Assembly (NCBI GenBank): GCA_900318645.1
Contig: ONLH01000023.1
Location: 46,867-110,866 of the forward strand
Reading direction: 5' to 3'
From: an uncultured Prevotellaceae bacterium
GTDB lineage: Bacteria; Bacteroidota; Bacteroidia; Bacteroidales; Muribaculaceae
DNA length: 64,000 nucleotides
The notes beneath the pieces were generated by a model, which did no database searches, was not told the origin of the DNA, and worked only from the letters and a program-made list of their open reading frames with translations. Positions 15,922 to 24,910 of this stretch are shown here, piece after piece. Each line of letters begins with the position of its first letter. Positions within the stretch are counted from its first letter, which is position 1. The translations under genes and the position numbers were made by a program.

Positions 15922-17979
15922 ATGGTAGAGAACAACTTCACATTTGACCCCAACAACAAAGAGCAGCAGAAGGCTTTCGAGCTTGTAAAGAACACAAATA
16001 GCAGCTTGTTTATCACAGGAAAGGCCGGTACTGGAAAAACAACTTTTATCAAGCGTATTCAACAAGAGATCAATAAGAACTTCTTGGTGTTAGCTCCGAC
16101 AGGAATTGCTGCTCTCAAGGTCGAAGGACAGACCATTCATTCCGTTTTCCGCTTTCCGTTTGGTACCATTACGCCCGATACTATATTATGGGGTGATTAT
16201 AGGAAGATGCCTGAATTGTATCAAAGGTCTATAGCGCTTATGAGAAATGTTGATACCATTATCGTTGATGAAGTGTCAATGGTAAGGTGTGACCTTGTTG
16301 ATGCGATGGACAGAATACTGCGCTGGGTAATGACCACAAATCAACCTTTTGGAGGTAAACAGGTCATCTTTGTTGGTGACTTGTGCCAATTGCCACCAGT
16401 AACTCGAAAATATGATTTGGATATCCTCTCTAGATATTATGGTGGGGGTACTCCGTTTTTCTATAAAGCACAAGTAATCAGAAGAATGAACTTGCCAAAA
16501 ATTGAGTTTTCTAAGGTTTATCGCCAAACAGATATTAAGTTCATCAACTTGCTCAATAAGATGCGAACCGGCGAGACCACAAACACCGATTTAGAGTTAT
16601 TGAATCAACATATTGGCACTCCAGATGATAGTGATGATTTCTTCATCACCTTAGCCACCGTTAATAGGAAAGCCGATGCAATCAATTCACAAAAGCTTGC
16701 TGCTCTTGATGGAGAAGAGTATAGCTACGATGGAGTAGTAACTGGCAATTTCAAGATTGAGGATTGCCCGGCTCCCGAGTCATTGAATCTGAAGGTAGGT
16801 GCTCAGGTCATTATCTGCCGCAACAAGTGCGTCAAAGGATGTGTGAATGGCACTATTGCAAAGGTCGTAGCCTTGGGTGATGATCATATCAAGATAATTC
16901 TTGAGGATGGGCGCGAAGAATTTGTGGAGAAAACTACCTGGACTAAGAACGAGAAGGTACTTAACGAAGAAAATGGCAAACTCGAAGAACGAGAGGTGGG
17001 CAGTTTCCTTCAGTACCCCTTGAAACTCGCTTGGGCCATTACCATCCACAAGTCTCAAGGCATGACCTTTGATCGTATGCACTTTGATTTATCTGGGGGT
17101 GTATTCGCCTCAGGCCAGACCTATGTTGCCATCAGTCGTATGCGCTCATTAGATGGCTTGACCTTAAGCAGTCCAATTAAGCCAAGAGACATTAAGGTGA
17201 ATCACGAAGTGAGCGAATTCTACAAGTCGCTCAACGACTATAACGTGATTGATACGGAGTTGGTAACAGGTGCGACTATTAAGCATTGCTTGGATACGAA
17301 AGACTACAATGGTGCAGTTCGTTACTGTTTACAGAAGACTATCGATCAGACACATCAAGGAGACTATCGCAGTGCTGTCTTGATGGCGAAGATGATGTTT
17401 GATGTCATGCTTGATGATGACTGTTTATTAGGCTTGACAAACAACGAGAAAGTCGTCAACATTGCCACTACGACATGCAGTTTCTTAAATGCAGTGATTT
17501 GTCTCTATGGCAATCGCTTCGAGTTGGCTATCAATTATGCAGACAAGGTTCTAGCACATCGAATGTGTATCGATGCTCTTTTCGTTAAAGCACGCGCCCT
17601 CTACGCACTTGGCAAGTATGAAGAAGCATACGATGTCAATTTTGAGATTGGTATGGCTTCCAGCAAGACTGTCGAAGGAGAAGTCAAGGATCAGAAACAA
17701 TACTTGTTTGAGGCTAAAGTCAACGAGAAGCTTGGTCAAAGTAATGTAGACCTCTGCAAAAAGCTACTCAAGTTGTGTCCAGTATGCTTTGGAGCCTATG
17801 CAATGATGCGCCGTGAGGCTATTAAGAACGGCAGAATCATAGAAGAGTCTGGGCGATTATACAATGCCTTCAACGATGCGTCGATAAGCGATGATGATTT
17901 CATTGAGCAACTCGCCCAAGCAGATAGTCGTGAACTTGCGAAGTTCAACAAAAAAGTGTGTCGTATCTCTGATATGTGA
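15922..17979 (+). CDS. PIF1/RecD-like superfamily 1 helicase with C-terminal TPR-like extension
   Basis: This 685-aa protein has an SF1B helicase core: Walker A GKAGTGKT at 33-40, motif Ia LAPTGIAAL, Walker B VDEVSM with D116/E117, and a late motif AWAITIHKSQGMTFDRM near residue 375 (UvrD_C_2 type). PIF1 helicases unwind DNA 5' to 3' and resolve R-loops or G-quadruplexes. Residues about 430-685 are helical with TPR-like spacing (ALFVKARALYALGKYEEAYD), an extension absent from core PIF1. It follows the AlbA_2 gene by 180 bp; a TACCTTTG box at 15888-15895 gives it its own likely promoter. Confidence 0.85.
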   Translation: MVENNFTFDPNNKEQQKAFELVKNTNSSLFITGKAGTGKTTFIKRIQQEINKNFLVLAPTGIAALKVEGQTIHSVFRFPFGTITPDTILWGDYRKMPELYQRSIALMRNVDTIIVDEVSMVRCDLVDAMDRILRWVMTTNQPFGGKQVIFVGDLCQLPPVTRKYDLDILSRYYGGGTPFFYKAQVIRRMNLPKIEFSKVYRQTDIKFINLLNKMRTGETTNTDLELLNQHIGTPDDSDDFFITLATVNRKADAINSQKLAALDGEEYSYDGVVTGNFKIEDCPAPESLNLKVGAQVIICRNKCVKGCVNGTIAKVVALGDDHIKIILEDGREEFVEKTTWTKNEKVLNEENGKLEEREVGSFLQYPLKLAWAITIHKSQGMTFDRMHFDLSGGVFASGQTYVAISRMRSLDGLTLSSPIKPRDIKVNHEVSEFYKSLNDYNVIDTELVTGATIKHCLDTKDYNGAVRYCLQKTIDQTHQGDYRSAVLMAKMMFDVMLDDDCLLGLTNNEKVVNIATTTCSFLNAVICLYGNRFELAINYADKVLAHRMCIDALFVKARALYALGKYEEAYDVNFEIGMASSKTVEGEVKDQKQYLFEAKVNEKLGQSNVDLCKKLLKLCPVCFGAYAMMRREAIKNGRIIEESGRLYNAFNDASISDDDFIEQLAQADSRELAKFNKKVCRISDM

Positions 17980-18349
17980 CTATTGACTTCATTTTGAGCG
18001 AGCGATGAGATCAAGAAATAACAGAAGAGCATTTCCGCGACTCTCGATAGGTATCACTAAGTAATCGTTATGTGGTCATTAAGTATCTCCTTTGGCGGGC
18101 CTTTAGTATCTAAAATCTCTGTATGCCTCGCCATCTACTTCGGCTGCAATACCTTGGCAACCACAAATTACAAAATGGTTTTTGTGACAAAATATAGATA
18201 CAATCGGAAAATAATGTATTTTTGCAGGACAAGCTTACTTAATTGATTTTTAATAATGATATCGAATTATTAATGAGAGAATAATTATATCGGCTTAGCT
18301 TTAAATTTGAGTATTCGATATATAAAATTCCATATATTACCATTTGATT
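17980..18349. other. Intergenic, no gene seen
   Basis: About 370 bp between the helicase and the lipoprotein gene. A TATTTTTG at 18217-18224 could be a -7 box for the lipoprotein but has no well-spaced -33 partner. The last 120 bp are very AT-rich. No hairpin terminator was obvious. Confidence 0.4.
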
Positions 18350-19456
18350 ATGAAAGCAATTATATTTACCATCTCATCTGCTATTGTGTTATTGTCAGCT
18401 TGTGGCGGACGTGCAGGTTCAAACTTCGACCCGCGTGACACTGTGAATGTTCCTGAAGGATTAACTGGAGAGGACAGCATCGCCTATATCGAGAACGCCA
18501 TTTTGAAAAGCCCAATTTCCGCTGCTGATTTGCTCAGTCTTGCTGAAGTTCATACGGTTCAAGATAGGCTTTTTCATTGCTATGAAGAAGCGGGATGTCC
18601 CGTTTATGACCCTTACTCTAGAGGAGATCATCAAACCGAAAGGCGTGATTCTGCAGCAATGTCCCTGGCCAACCGGCTCATCCGTATGGCTGATCTTGTC
18701 AATCTCAATGGCGATGCCAACGACAAGCTGCAGTGGGCTGTAGCCGTCAATGTCGCCATTGATTCGTATCATGTAGCTGTCCCATCGTTACCGATTGACT
18801 CAGTGGTTTTCGATATCAATCGTGTCGTAAGCAAGTTCTCGAATGATACACAATCTGAATTGAACTTCAGATGGTATGTTAAAGCTACTGTTGACTATTA
18901 CCGAACGATTGAGGCTTATCGGCAGTGGCTATCTGAGGTGCCGTCCAATATCAAATCTTTGATACATAATGAATATGTCGCATGGCACAATTTTAATGAA
19001 GCCCGTTTTGCCTTTTGGCGCGACGTGTCCTACAACCAGGAATGGTACAGTATGAAACCAATGGAAATAGAAGGCTATTATGAGAATCTTTCGGCAAACC
19101 GACGTGCTGAATTGGAAGAAGAACGCAGTATTATCTTAGAAGGCAAGCCATATTTTCAGAAAGGCAAGACAGTAGCATCGTCACAATGGGAGAAATGGAT
19201 TACCGACCATTCCGTTCCAGAGGATATTGAATACTTGAGAAATGAGTTTTGGAAAGACAGAATACCAAGCGATAGTATCGTAAACAATCGAGTCAACACT
19301 TTGAAGTCCACTTTCTCTCAATGGATGGAAGCACATAAGGCCATCGCAAAAGCATTACCGCAAGAACAAAGCAAGTGGTATGATAATATGACCTTAGATA
19401 TTTTCTGCCGTTTAGTTGGGAGACTTAACAATATCATTCCATTAGAGGAATTGTAA
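18350..19456 (+). CDS. Hypothetical lipoprotein
   Basis: The protein is 368 aa from ATG 18350; a TTG two codons upstream is possible but less likely. It has a lipoprotein signal peptide ending in a lipobox (VLLSACGG), so it is exported and lipidated. The mature part is helical and rich in Trp, Tyr and charged residues. It has an LprI-like feel (NEYVAWHNFNEARFAFWRD), but I cannot assign a family with confidence. It stands alone between the helicase and a minus-strand pair, with AT-rich island codon use in parts. Confidence 0.65.
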   Translation: MKAIIFTISSAIVLLSACGGRAGSNFDPRDTVNVPEGLTGEDSIAYIENAILKSPISAADLLSLAEVHTVQDRLFHCYEEAGCPVYDPYSRGDHQTERRDSAAMSLANRLIRMADLVNLNGDANDKLQWAVAVNVAIDSYHVAVPSLPIDSVVFDINRVVSKFSNDTQSELNFRWYVKATVDYYRTIEAYRQWLSEVPSNIKSLIHNEYVAWHNFNEARFAFWRDVSYNQEWYSMKPMEIEGYYENLSANRRAELEEERSIILEGKPYFQKGKTVASSQWEKWITDHSVPEDIEYLRNEFWKDRIPSDSIVNNRVNTLKSTFSQWMEAHKAIAKALPQEQSKWYDNMTLDIFCRLVGRLNNIIPLEEL

Positions 19457-19506
19457 CCGCCTTATTTCGCGGATAAAGTATGATGCATCTTCCATTAGAT
19501 TCATAT

Positions 19507-19818
19507 CTATAAATGGATTAGCAAACCGCGAAAGTCGAGATCATGCTTGAGTGCTTCTTCCATGGCATAGATGTCTGTATCGATTTGTTTTAATCTATCT
19601 GCAATTTCGTCATCATTGTGCCTGTCATCCAGCAATGTTCTCAACTTCATCATTGCCTTTCCGTACTCTATGCCATAGTGAAGAGTTATCTCATCAATAG
19701 GCATCTGAAGGTTTGCAATGCGCGACCAGGAATAGCCATAAAGGACTTTCCCACATTGTTCGTATCTTTGAATATCATGTTGACATTCCGCTATTTGCTC
19801 TTCTCTTGTTTTATTCAT
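19507..19818 (-). CDS. Small hypothetical protein downstream of an AlbA_2 regulator
   Basis: A 103-aa protein from ATG 19818 (MNKTREEQIAECQ), preceded by an AAAGG-type ribosome-binding stretch. A TTG at 19836 could extend it by six residues. It is charged and probably helical or coiled (ADRLKQIDTDIYAMEEALK), with no recognised domain. It follows the AlbA_2 gene at 19841 on the same strand with only about 20 bp between them, so the two are probably co-transcribed. Confidence 0.55.
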   Translation of the reverse strand: MNKTREEQIAECQHDIQRYEQCGKVLYGYSWSRIANLQMPIDEITLHYGIEYGKAMMKLRTLLDDRHNDDEIADRLKQIDTDIYAMEEALKHDLDFRGLLIHL

Positions 19819-19840
19819 ATTGTTACCTTTTATCAAAGCA

Positions 19841-21319
19841 TTAACTAATTATTTCCCAGAAGCCGCCTTTATCTGGACCGACTCTGCGAAGGTACTTGCC
19901 ACGCATGGCTTCAATATTGCGATAAATTGAAGTTTCACTGATACCTAACATTTTTGCCAAATCTGCTCTTGAGATATATGGGTCTTCCATCATCAGTTCC
20001 AGTATCCTGATTCGATTTTGTGTCAACTTTTCACCTAATGAAGTAGCTTTTTCTATCAACTTTTCTGTTAACTTACCTTGGTTTTCTGCTACCTTTTCTG
20101 CTACCCCACTTTGATTTTCTGCTACCTTTTCACCGTTTACAGTTACTTTTTCTGCCACTTTGGGTACGGTAATCTTCAAGATGAAGTCGTCGGTGCGGAA
20201 GGAAAGGGCAGATGTGCCGTTGGCTTCAAGTTCTCTATAGATGCGGTCAACGCCCTCACCATATTCCTTGACGTAGTGATAAGCCTTTAGGAAAGCGGCA
20301 ATCTTCGGGTTACGGGAGAAATGGGTGTTGCGGATGTTGGTAGGCTTCACCATTCCAGGCAGTTTACCAGGTGATTCAAACACAAGTCGGTCGTCAAACA
20401 TTTTGATTTGAATCTCGGTCCCCTTGATGCTGTAAGCCCGATGGCAAACGCTGTTCACCGTCATCTCTTGAATGACGAATTCGGGATAATCGCGGCGCGT
20501 CACGAACTGAGCATGTTGTCCCAGGAATGTGTGTTCCCTAACCTGGGTCTCTATGAACTCTATGGTTCTCCTGACTTGGTTCAGGATGGTACCCTCAAAA
20601 GTCACATCCTTGATGACGTTCATCTCAGCACCCACCTTTTCATCGACACCCTCGTATCTGATGAAACGAGTGCGGGCACGAGGAAAGAACTGCTGGGGAT
20701 TCTTGCCGAATAGCAGAATGCAAGCCGTGCTGACATCTTCCTCGCCCTGCTTATTGGTCGTTACGAAGCCATTGTTCTCTCGCAAGTATTCCAATGGGGT
20801 CTTGCTATATCCGACCAGCCTGGTATATTCAGCAACGGCATCCATGTCGATGTCATCAACGGTGGCACCATAGACAGCCGTATCCTCATAGAAACGCTCA
20901 CCTTTGTCGTACATCAGCTGCACACGCTCATCAAACGATAGCTTCCGACTCTTGTCACCCACACGCATAAACGCTTCATCCGCCTGGTTGGTGTGCAGAT
21001 ACATACTGGCAGGGATTTCCATCAGCAAAATATGGTTCTTATTCCCATCCTTGTCCCTGCAAGGCAAGTAGGAACAGGTCACGGGAATCGACGGATTGCA
21101 GAAGTCAAACGGAACACGAAGCAGCTCATTGAGCTTTTCCGTATGCTGGTCAACACCCTCAAGCGCCCTAGTTTTATCCGACACACCGATGGCAAGTACA
21201 CCGCCGTCAGCGTTTGCCATTGCCACGATGGGCACAGCCAAAGCCTTCGGGTCAATCTGAATGCTCTTGCAATCAAACGTCTGGTCCTCCTTGCGAGTCG
21301 TTATTTCTTGTATGGTCAT
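19841..21319 (-). CDS. Second AlbA_2 / HATPase_c_4 putative regulator with repeat linker
   Basis: This 492-aa paralog-type protein has an AlbA_2 domain at 1-120 (FDCKSIQIDPKAL, ANADGGVLAIGVSD), a HATPase_c_4-like region at about 265-375 (VNSVCHRAYSIKGTEIQIKM, then AYHYVKEYGEGVDRIYREL), and a C-terminal winged helix (ISRADLAKMLGISETSIYRNI). Between them, about 385-440, is a repetitive linker of VAEKVAENQ and EKL units, likely variable in length between strains. It differs in sequence from the 14399 gene, so the two were probably acquired separately. Confidence 0.85.
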   Translation of the reverse strand: MTIQEITTRKEDQTFDCKSIQIDPKALAVPIVAMANADGGVLAIGVSDKTRALEGVDQHTEKLNELLRVPFDFCNPSIPVTCSYLPCRDKDGNKNHILLMEIPASMYLHTNQADEAFMRVGDKSRKLSFDERVQLMYDKGERFYEDTAVYGATVDDIDMDAVAEYTRLVGYSKTPLEYLRENNGFVTTNKQGEEDVSTACILLFGKNPQQFFPRARTRFIRYEGVDEKVGAEMNVIKDVTFEGTILNQVRRTIEFIETQVREHTFLGQHAQFVTRRDYPEFVIQEMTVNSVCHRAYSIKGTEIQIKMFDDRLVFESPGKLPGMVKPTNIRNTHFSRNPKIAAFLKAYHYVKEYGEGVDRIYRELEANGTSALSFRTDDFILKITVPKVAEKVTVNGEKVAENQSGVAEKVAENQGKLTEKLIEKATSLGEKLTQNRIRILELMMEDPYISRADLAKMLGISETSIYRNIEAMRGKYLRRVGPDKGGFWEIIS

Positions 21320-21405
21320 ATATTAGTATCTTTATCTTTCAATTTAAAGAGGTGTTTTGTATCGATATAATTTTGCAAAAACACATTCATCATTATATAA
21401 TACGA

Positions 21406-21711
21406 CTAGCTTAACAATATACCTCTCGCCCTAAGAAAATCTTTAGCAATTGAACCTAATGATTCAACCTCTTGTTCAATCGTTAACTCCATTTTTTGTT
21501 TTTCTTCATCAGAAAGCAGAGCAGAATTTTCCTCCAATTCTAATTTTCTTATTGCTTTACAGTATTCTAAAGCTCCTTTAAACTCGCTTTCCGAGATTAC
21601 TGATGGTAAATTAAAAATACCTGAAAACAAAACCCCTAATAATTTTGCTCCTCCTTGTGAATTTAAGAGCATAGCACTCTTGTAATGAAGTATTTTGTTA
21701 TTGTCTATCAT
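21406..21711 (-). CDS. Small hypothetical protein
   Basis: A 101-aa protein from ATG 21711, with AT-rich codons. A hydrophobic stretch near the N terminus (LLGVLFSGIFNL) is too short for a clear membrane anchor. The C-terminal half is helical and charged (LSDEEKQKMELTIEQEVESL). No family recognised. It follows the methyltransferase-HIT gene by 16 bp on the same strand, so it is probably the last gene of the HNH / methyltransferase-HIT unit. Confidence 0.55.
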   Translation of the reverse strand: MIDNNKILHYKSAMLLNSQGGAKLLGVLFSGIFNLPSVISESEFKGALEYCKAIRKLELEENSALLSDEEKQKMELTIEQEVESLGSIAKDFLRARGILLS

Positions 21712-21727
21712 ATTTCAAAATAACCAT

Positions 21728-22591
21728 TTAATATTTCTGTTTCTTTGGAATCACACCGCGAACTCCACCTTTTGGATTCTCCACGTCGCCTTTATAACGA
21801 GGAATTAGGTGCATGTGGCAGTGAAAAACGGATTGGCCGGCGGCTTCGTTAATGTTTATGCCGACGTTATAACCATCAGGGTGGAAGCGCTCGTCTATCT
21901 TTTGTTTGACGTATTGCAGCATTACATTCATGGCCTCGCGCTCATGATTAGTGAGGTCGAAGTATGAGGCCACATGACGTTTGGGTATAATCAACGCATG
22001 ACCAGGTGAAACCGGGTAGCCGTCATGGAATGCGACACAAGTCGCCGTTTCGCAGATGATTTCCACCCTGCGAGACAGACGACAGAATGGGCATTTCTCG
22101 CCTTCGACTCGTGGGAGTTTGTTGAAATGGTTATATTGGTAGAGTTCGTAACTCTTGTTAGCAACAAGGCTCTTGAACGGCAATTTGACATTACACTGAT
22201 AGGTGTATTGCTTGTGAATCGCATGGAGCCTAAAACCTTCTTCAACCAAGTCACGACGTACTGCAAAATAAGCGGTTCCTTTAGGTGATAGCAGGTTTGT
22301 CACGTTCATCATTACTTCTGCCTGGGCATAAGGCTCAAGGACGTTAAGCACATAGTTGCAAATGATGGTATCAAACTTGCCCACTGGAAAGTCAGGACGG
22401 TAATAGTAGTCGTAGCCTGTCACATCATATCCCAGTTTGCAAAGTTCGTCTGTGTCGTAGCCGAAGCCACACCCGAAGTCGAGTATCTTTCCTTTCAACA
22501 AGTCATTTTGCAAGAGATATCTGGTTGGCACAGAAAAGTCACTGCGCTTAATTGCTGTCAGATAGGGATGATTTATCTTCTCTGGTTCCAT
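21728..22591 (-). CDS. Fusion of a class I SAM methyltransferase and a HIT-family hydrolase
   Basis: The protein is 287 aa from ATG 22591; a TTG at 22609, inside the upstream gene, would add six residues. Residues about 30-130 are a small methyltransferase fold: ILDFGCGFGYD (motif I), then DTIICNYVLNVL and LLSPKGTAYFAVRR. Residues about 165-287 are a HIT domain with CPFCRL, GHALIIPKRH and the catalytic triad string HCHMHLI. HIT proteins hydrolyse nucleotide conjugates such as AMP-lysine or dinucleoside polyphosphates. The fusion implies a linked modification and hydrolysis step on an unknown substrate. It lies 5 bp after the HNH gene. Confidence 0.85.
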   Translation of the reverse strand: MEPEKINHPYLTAIKRSDFSVPTRYLLQNDLLKGKILDFGCGFGYDTDELCKLGYDVTGYDYYYRPDFPVGKFDTIICNYVLNVLEPYAQAEVMMNVTNLLSPKGTAYFAVRRDLVEEGFRLHAIHKQYTYQCNVKLPFKSLVANKSYELYQYNHFNKLPRVEGEKCPFCRLSRRVEIICETATCVAFHDGYPVSPGHALIIPKRHVASYFDLTNHEREAMNVMLQYVKQKIDERFHPDGYNVGININEAAGQSVFHCHMHLIPRYKGDVENPKGGVRGVIPKKQKY

Positions 22592-22596
22592 GGGTA

Positions 22597-23667
22597 TCAA
22601 TATTTCCAAGTCTCAAAACCCATGTTGAGGGCTATTTGACTCATTGGGTTAAACGTCCTTTCGTATAATTCATGGAATCTCTCATCGCTCATTTCAGCCA
22701 ATTCCCTTGGGGTATAACCCAATGAAATGTAATCCTCCATGACTTGTGGCCTCTTATTGGCATTTACCATCAACCGCAATGATCGATGTTGCATTAAAGC
22801 CAATTTGGGCAGATAGAAGTCCAGATCGGGTAGTTTATTACTTTTTGATGAGTTGATGCTGTCATCTGAAGGAATCAAGTTCCACAACAAGTCGTGTGAC
22901 ACAAAACTCCACGGAATAAAGTGATCCAGCTCATAGTCCGATGAATAGAGTTCTTTGTCCGTATAAATGCAATGAATGGGACCACCAAGATTGATTACAG
23001 TATCCCAATAATTATGCTGCTTTGTCAAAGCGTTTCTGACTTCGGGCTTAATCAACTTATTGGGAATGGCTGGAACATTAGGATTACGGACTTGCAAGAA
23101 TAACGTCAAATTCCAGTAAGCAAAATCCAATAATATATTGTAATGGCCATGCAGATAAGCATCCCAAATGGGATTAAGCTCGATATAGAACCCGCCATCC
23201 TCTTTATGTAACGAATACAGGCAACCGTTTTCAAAGCCTTGAGAGCGTTTTACCATATCCTTGTCATCACTGGTATCAATCCACGGGCGAAGGAAACGAT
23301 AAGGCACATTTAACGTAAGTGTTCTCAATAAACATTGAATTTGTCTATCTTCAAGCCTCTCTTTCAGTGCCTCGATAATTGACTCTGTATTTGCATCAAT
23401 CGGAATCCGGGTAATCCTATGCAATTCCGTAACAATGTCAAATAGCGAGTCACTTTTACCAAACGACAAGCGGAAATAATGAATTGGATACCACGCATTA
23501 GCGACCATACGAATCACAATATCCCACACATCCATTCGCAGATTGCCCGACCTGGCATGTATCTGCAAGATCGATACAAACCAGAAATATTTATATGTAG
23601 CCACCGTCTTAGAGAAAACCTTTCCAAGACAGTTCGTCGTTAATATTTCCGACTGGGGTATCTGCAT
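22597..23667 (-). CDS. HNH endonuclease-domain protein
   Basis: A 356-aa protein with a C-terminal HNH-type nuclease signature at about 260-300: YELDHFIPWSF supplies the conserved Asp-His pair, followed by LLWNLIPSDDSINSSKSNKL with the Asn and Lys positions. The first 240 residues match no family I recognise and may recognise the target. It would be a metal-dependent DNA nickase or endonuclease. Translationally close to the methyltransferase-HIT gene, it forms a two- or three-gene unit that is defence-like in composition. Confidence 0.8.
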   Translation of the reverse strand: MQIPQSEILTTNCLGKVFSKTVATYKYFWFVSILQIHARSGNLRMDVWDIVIRMVANAWYPIHYFRLSFGKSDSLFDIVTELHRITRIPIDANTESIIEALKERLEDRQIQCLLRTLTLNVPYRFLRPWIDTSDDKDMVKRSQGFENGCLYSLHKEDGGFYIELNPIWDAYLHGHYNILLDFAYWNLTLFLQVRNPNVPAIPNKLIKPEVRNALTKQHNYWDTVINLGGPIHCIYTDKELYSSDYELDHFIPWSFVSHDLLWNLIPSDDSINSSKSNKLPDLDFYLPKLALMQHRSLRLMVNANKRPQVMEDYISLGYTPRELAEMSDERFHELYERTFNPMSQIALNMGFETWKY

Positions 23668-23850
23668 ACTTTTAATATGCTATATTCTTAATGATATAAT
23701 AGTTATTAGATAACACATGATGATCTTTACATATAGTTACAAATTGATCAATTATCTCATTCACGAACCTATGGGCGAATTTCCCTTGTCCTAATCCCTA
23801 ACTAATTCTTATACTTGTTTATAAATTAATCACCTTATTATTCATTCTCT

Positions 23851-24909
23851 TCACTCGTTTAAATAGAATACCAAATTATTCGGTTCTCGAAGTTTCTCAA
23901 ATTCATCAGAATCAAGCATGTCATCAAATGGTCTAAAAGAATACCTCAAATCATTAGCATTATCGTTTGGCAGGGAAACAGGGTGACCACCATTCCAAAA
24001 TTCTAAATTACCTTTCTTTGTTTTAACTCTTATTGAAATTGTCTCCTCTGCATCATTGGTAAAAAACAAGATAGAATTTGCATCATTTAATGTATTAGTA
24101 TTCTGAAGATTGAAATAAATACATTTTCCAGATACGGTATTAGGTTTTCCAAATTTGTAGGTTGAACCTATATAGGCATCTATGTTTTTTTTCTTTACGA
24201 GTTCCAAAATCATGTTATCCCAGAACTTTTCAATTGTTTCGTTATCGTATTCATTGTCTGAAATGTTAAGCTGAATTTTTCCAGAGTTATAATAAAGTTT
24301 CTTGGCATTTAAAATCACTGGTGTTTTTAGACCTTCTTGACTTAACACGGAATTAATAGTCTCTTTGTTGCCTGTTATTGCAGAACATAACTGACTATCA
24401 TTGCTGAAAAGTGCAACATATTGAAGCCTATCGTCATTCGTTGGGAAAACACTAGATATGGTAACCATACAATCTTCACGCGATACTTTTGATTGTAATA
24501 TAAAGTTACAAGTTGGCACTATAAGATTCTCATGAAGAACATGGTCGTCAAATAGCCGATTAAATGTCGAATCTAACATAGACATTTTCTCATTAACTAT
24601 TGTCGATACCTCTTGCATCTTCTGAGTATAGTCTAAACCATTTGTGTCCCAATTATGATTTTTTATGTATAATTTTTCTTTTTTATCTGGATAATGTCCT
24701 AATACTGAATGGCCAAAGAAACATATTTTCAAAACCTCTGTGAGTTCAAATTCGACATAGTGAGATGAACGAAGCCTAACAGATCTTTTATTGTTGAGGT
24801 AATTAATACTATGATTTAGGATCGGTTTGGTGCCTAATACATAGTCAACCAAGATATTCGTATCAAGGAAGATATCAATCTTAAATTTGTCGTTGACAAA
24901 ATGTTGCAT
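23851..24909 (-). CDS. PIN-like nuclease with novel C-terminal domain
   Basis: This 352-aa protein starts with a PIN-type acidic constellation: D16 in IFLDTNILVD, a Glu in VEFELTEVLK (53-60), D146 in VSREDCMV and D171 in FSNDSQL. A helical insertion lies between the second and third. This is the pattern of metal-dependent RNA- or DNA-cleaving PIN nucleases. Residues about 200-352 form a beta-rich domain (GKCIYFNLQNTNTLND, EFWNGGHPVSLP) with no match I know. It is the last gene of the minus-strand operon, 1 nt after the ATPase gene, and is the likely effector. Confidence 0.68.
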   Translation of the reverse strand: MQHFVNDKFKIDIFLDTNILVDYVLGTKPILNHSINYLNNKRSVRLRSSHYVEFELTEVLKICFFGHSVLGHYPDKKEKLYIKNHNWDTNGLDYTQKMQEVSTIVNEKMSMLDSTFNRLFDDHVLHENLIVPTCNFILQSKVSREDCMVTISSVFPTNDDRLQYVALFSNDSQLCSAITGNKETINSVLSQEGLKTPVILNAKKLYYNSGKIQLNISDNEYDNETIEKFWDNMILELVKKKNIDAYIGSTYKFGKPNTVSGKCIYFNLQNTNTLNDANSILFFTNDAEETISIRVKTKKGNLEFWNGGHPVSLPNDNANDLRYSFRPFDDMLDSDEFEKLREPNNLVFYLNE

Positions 24910-24910
24910 G

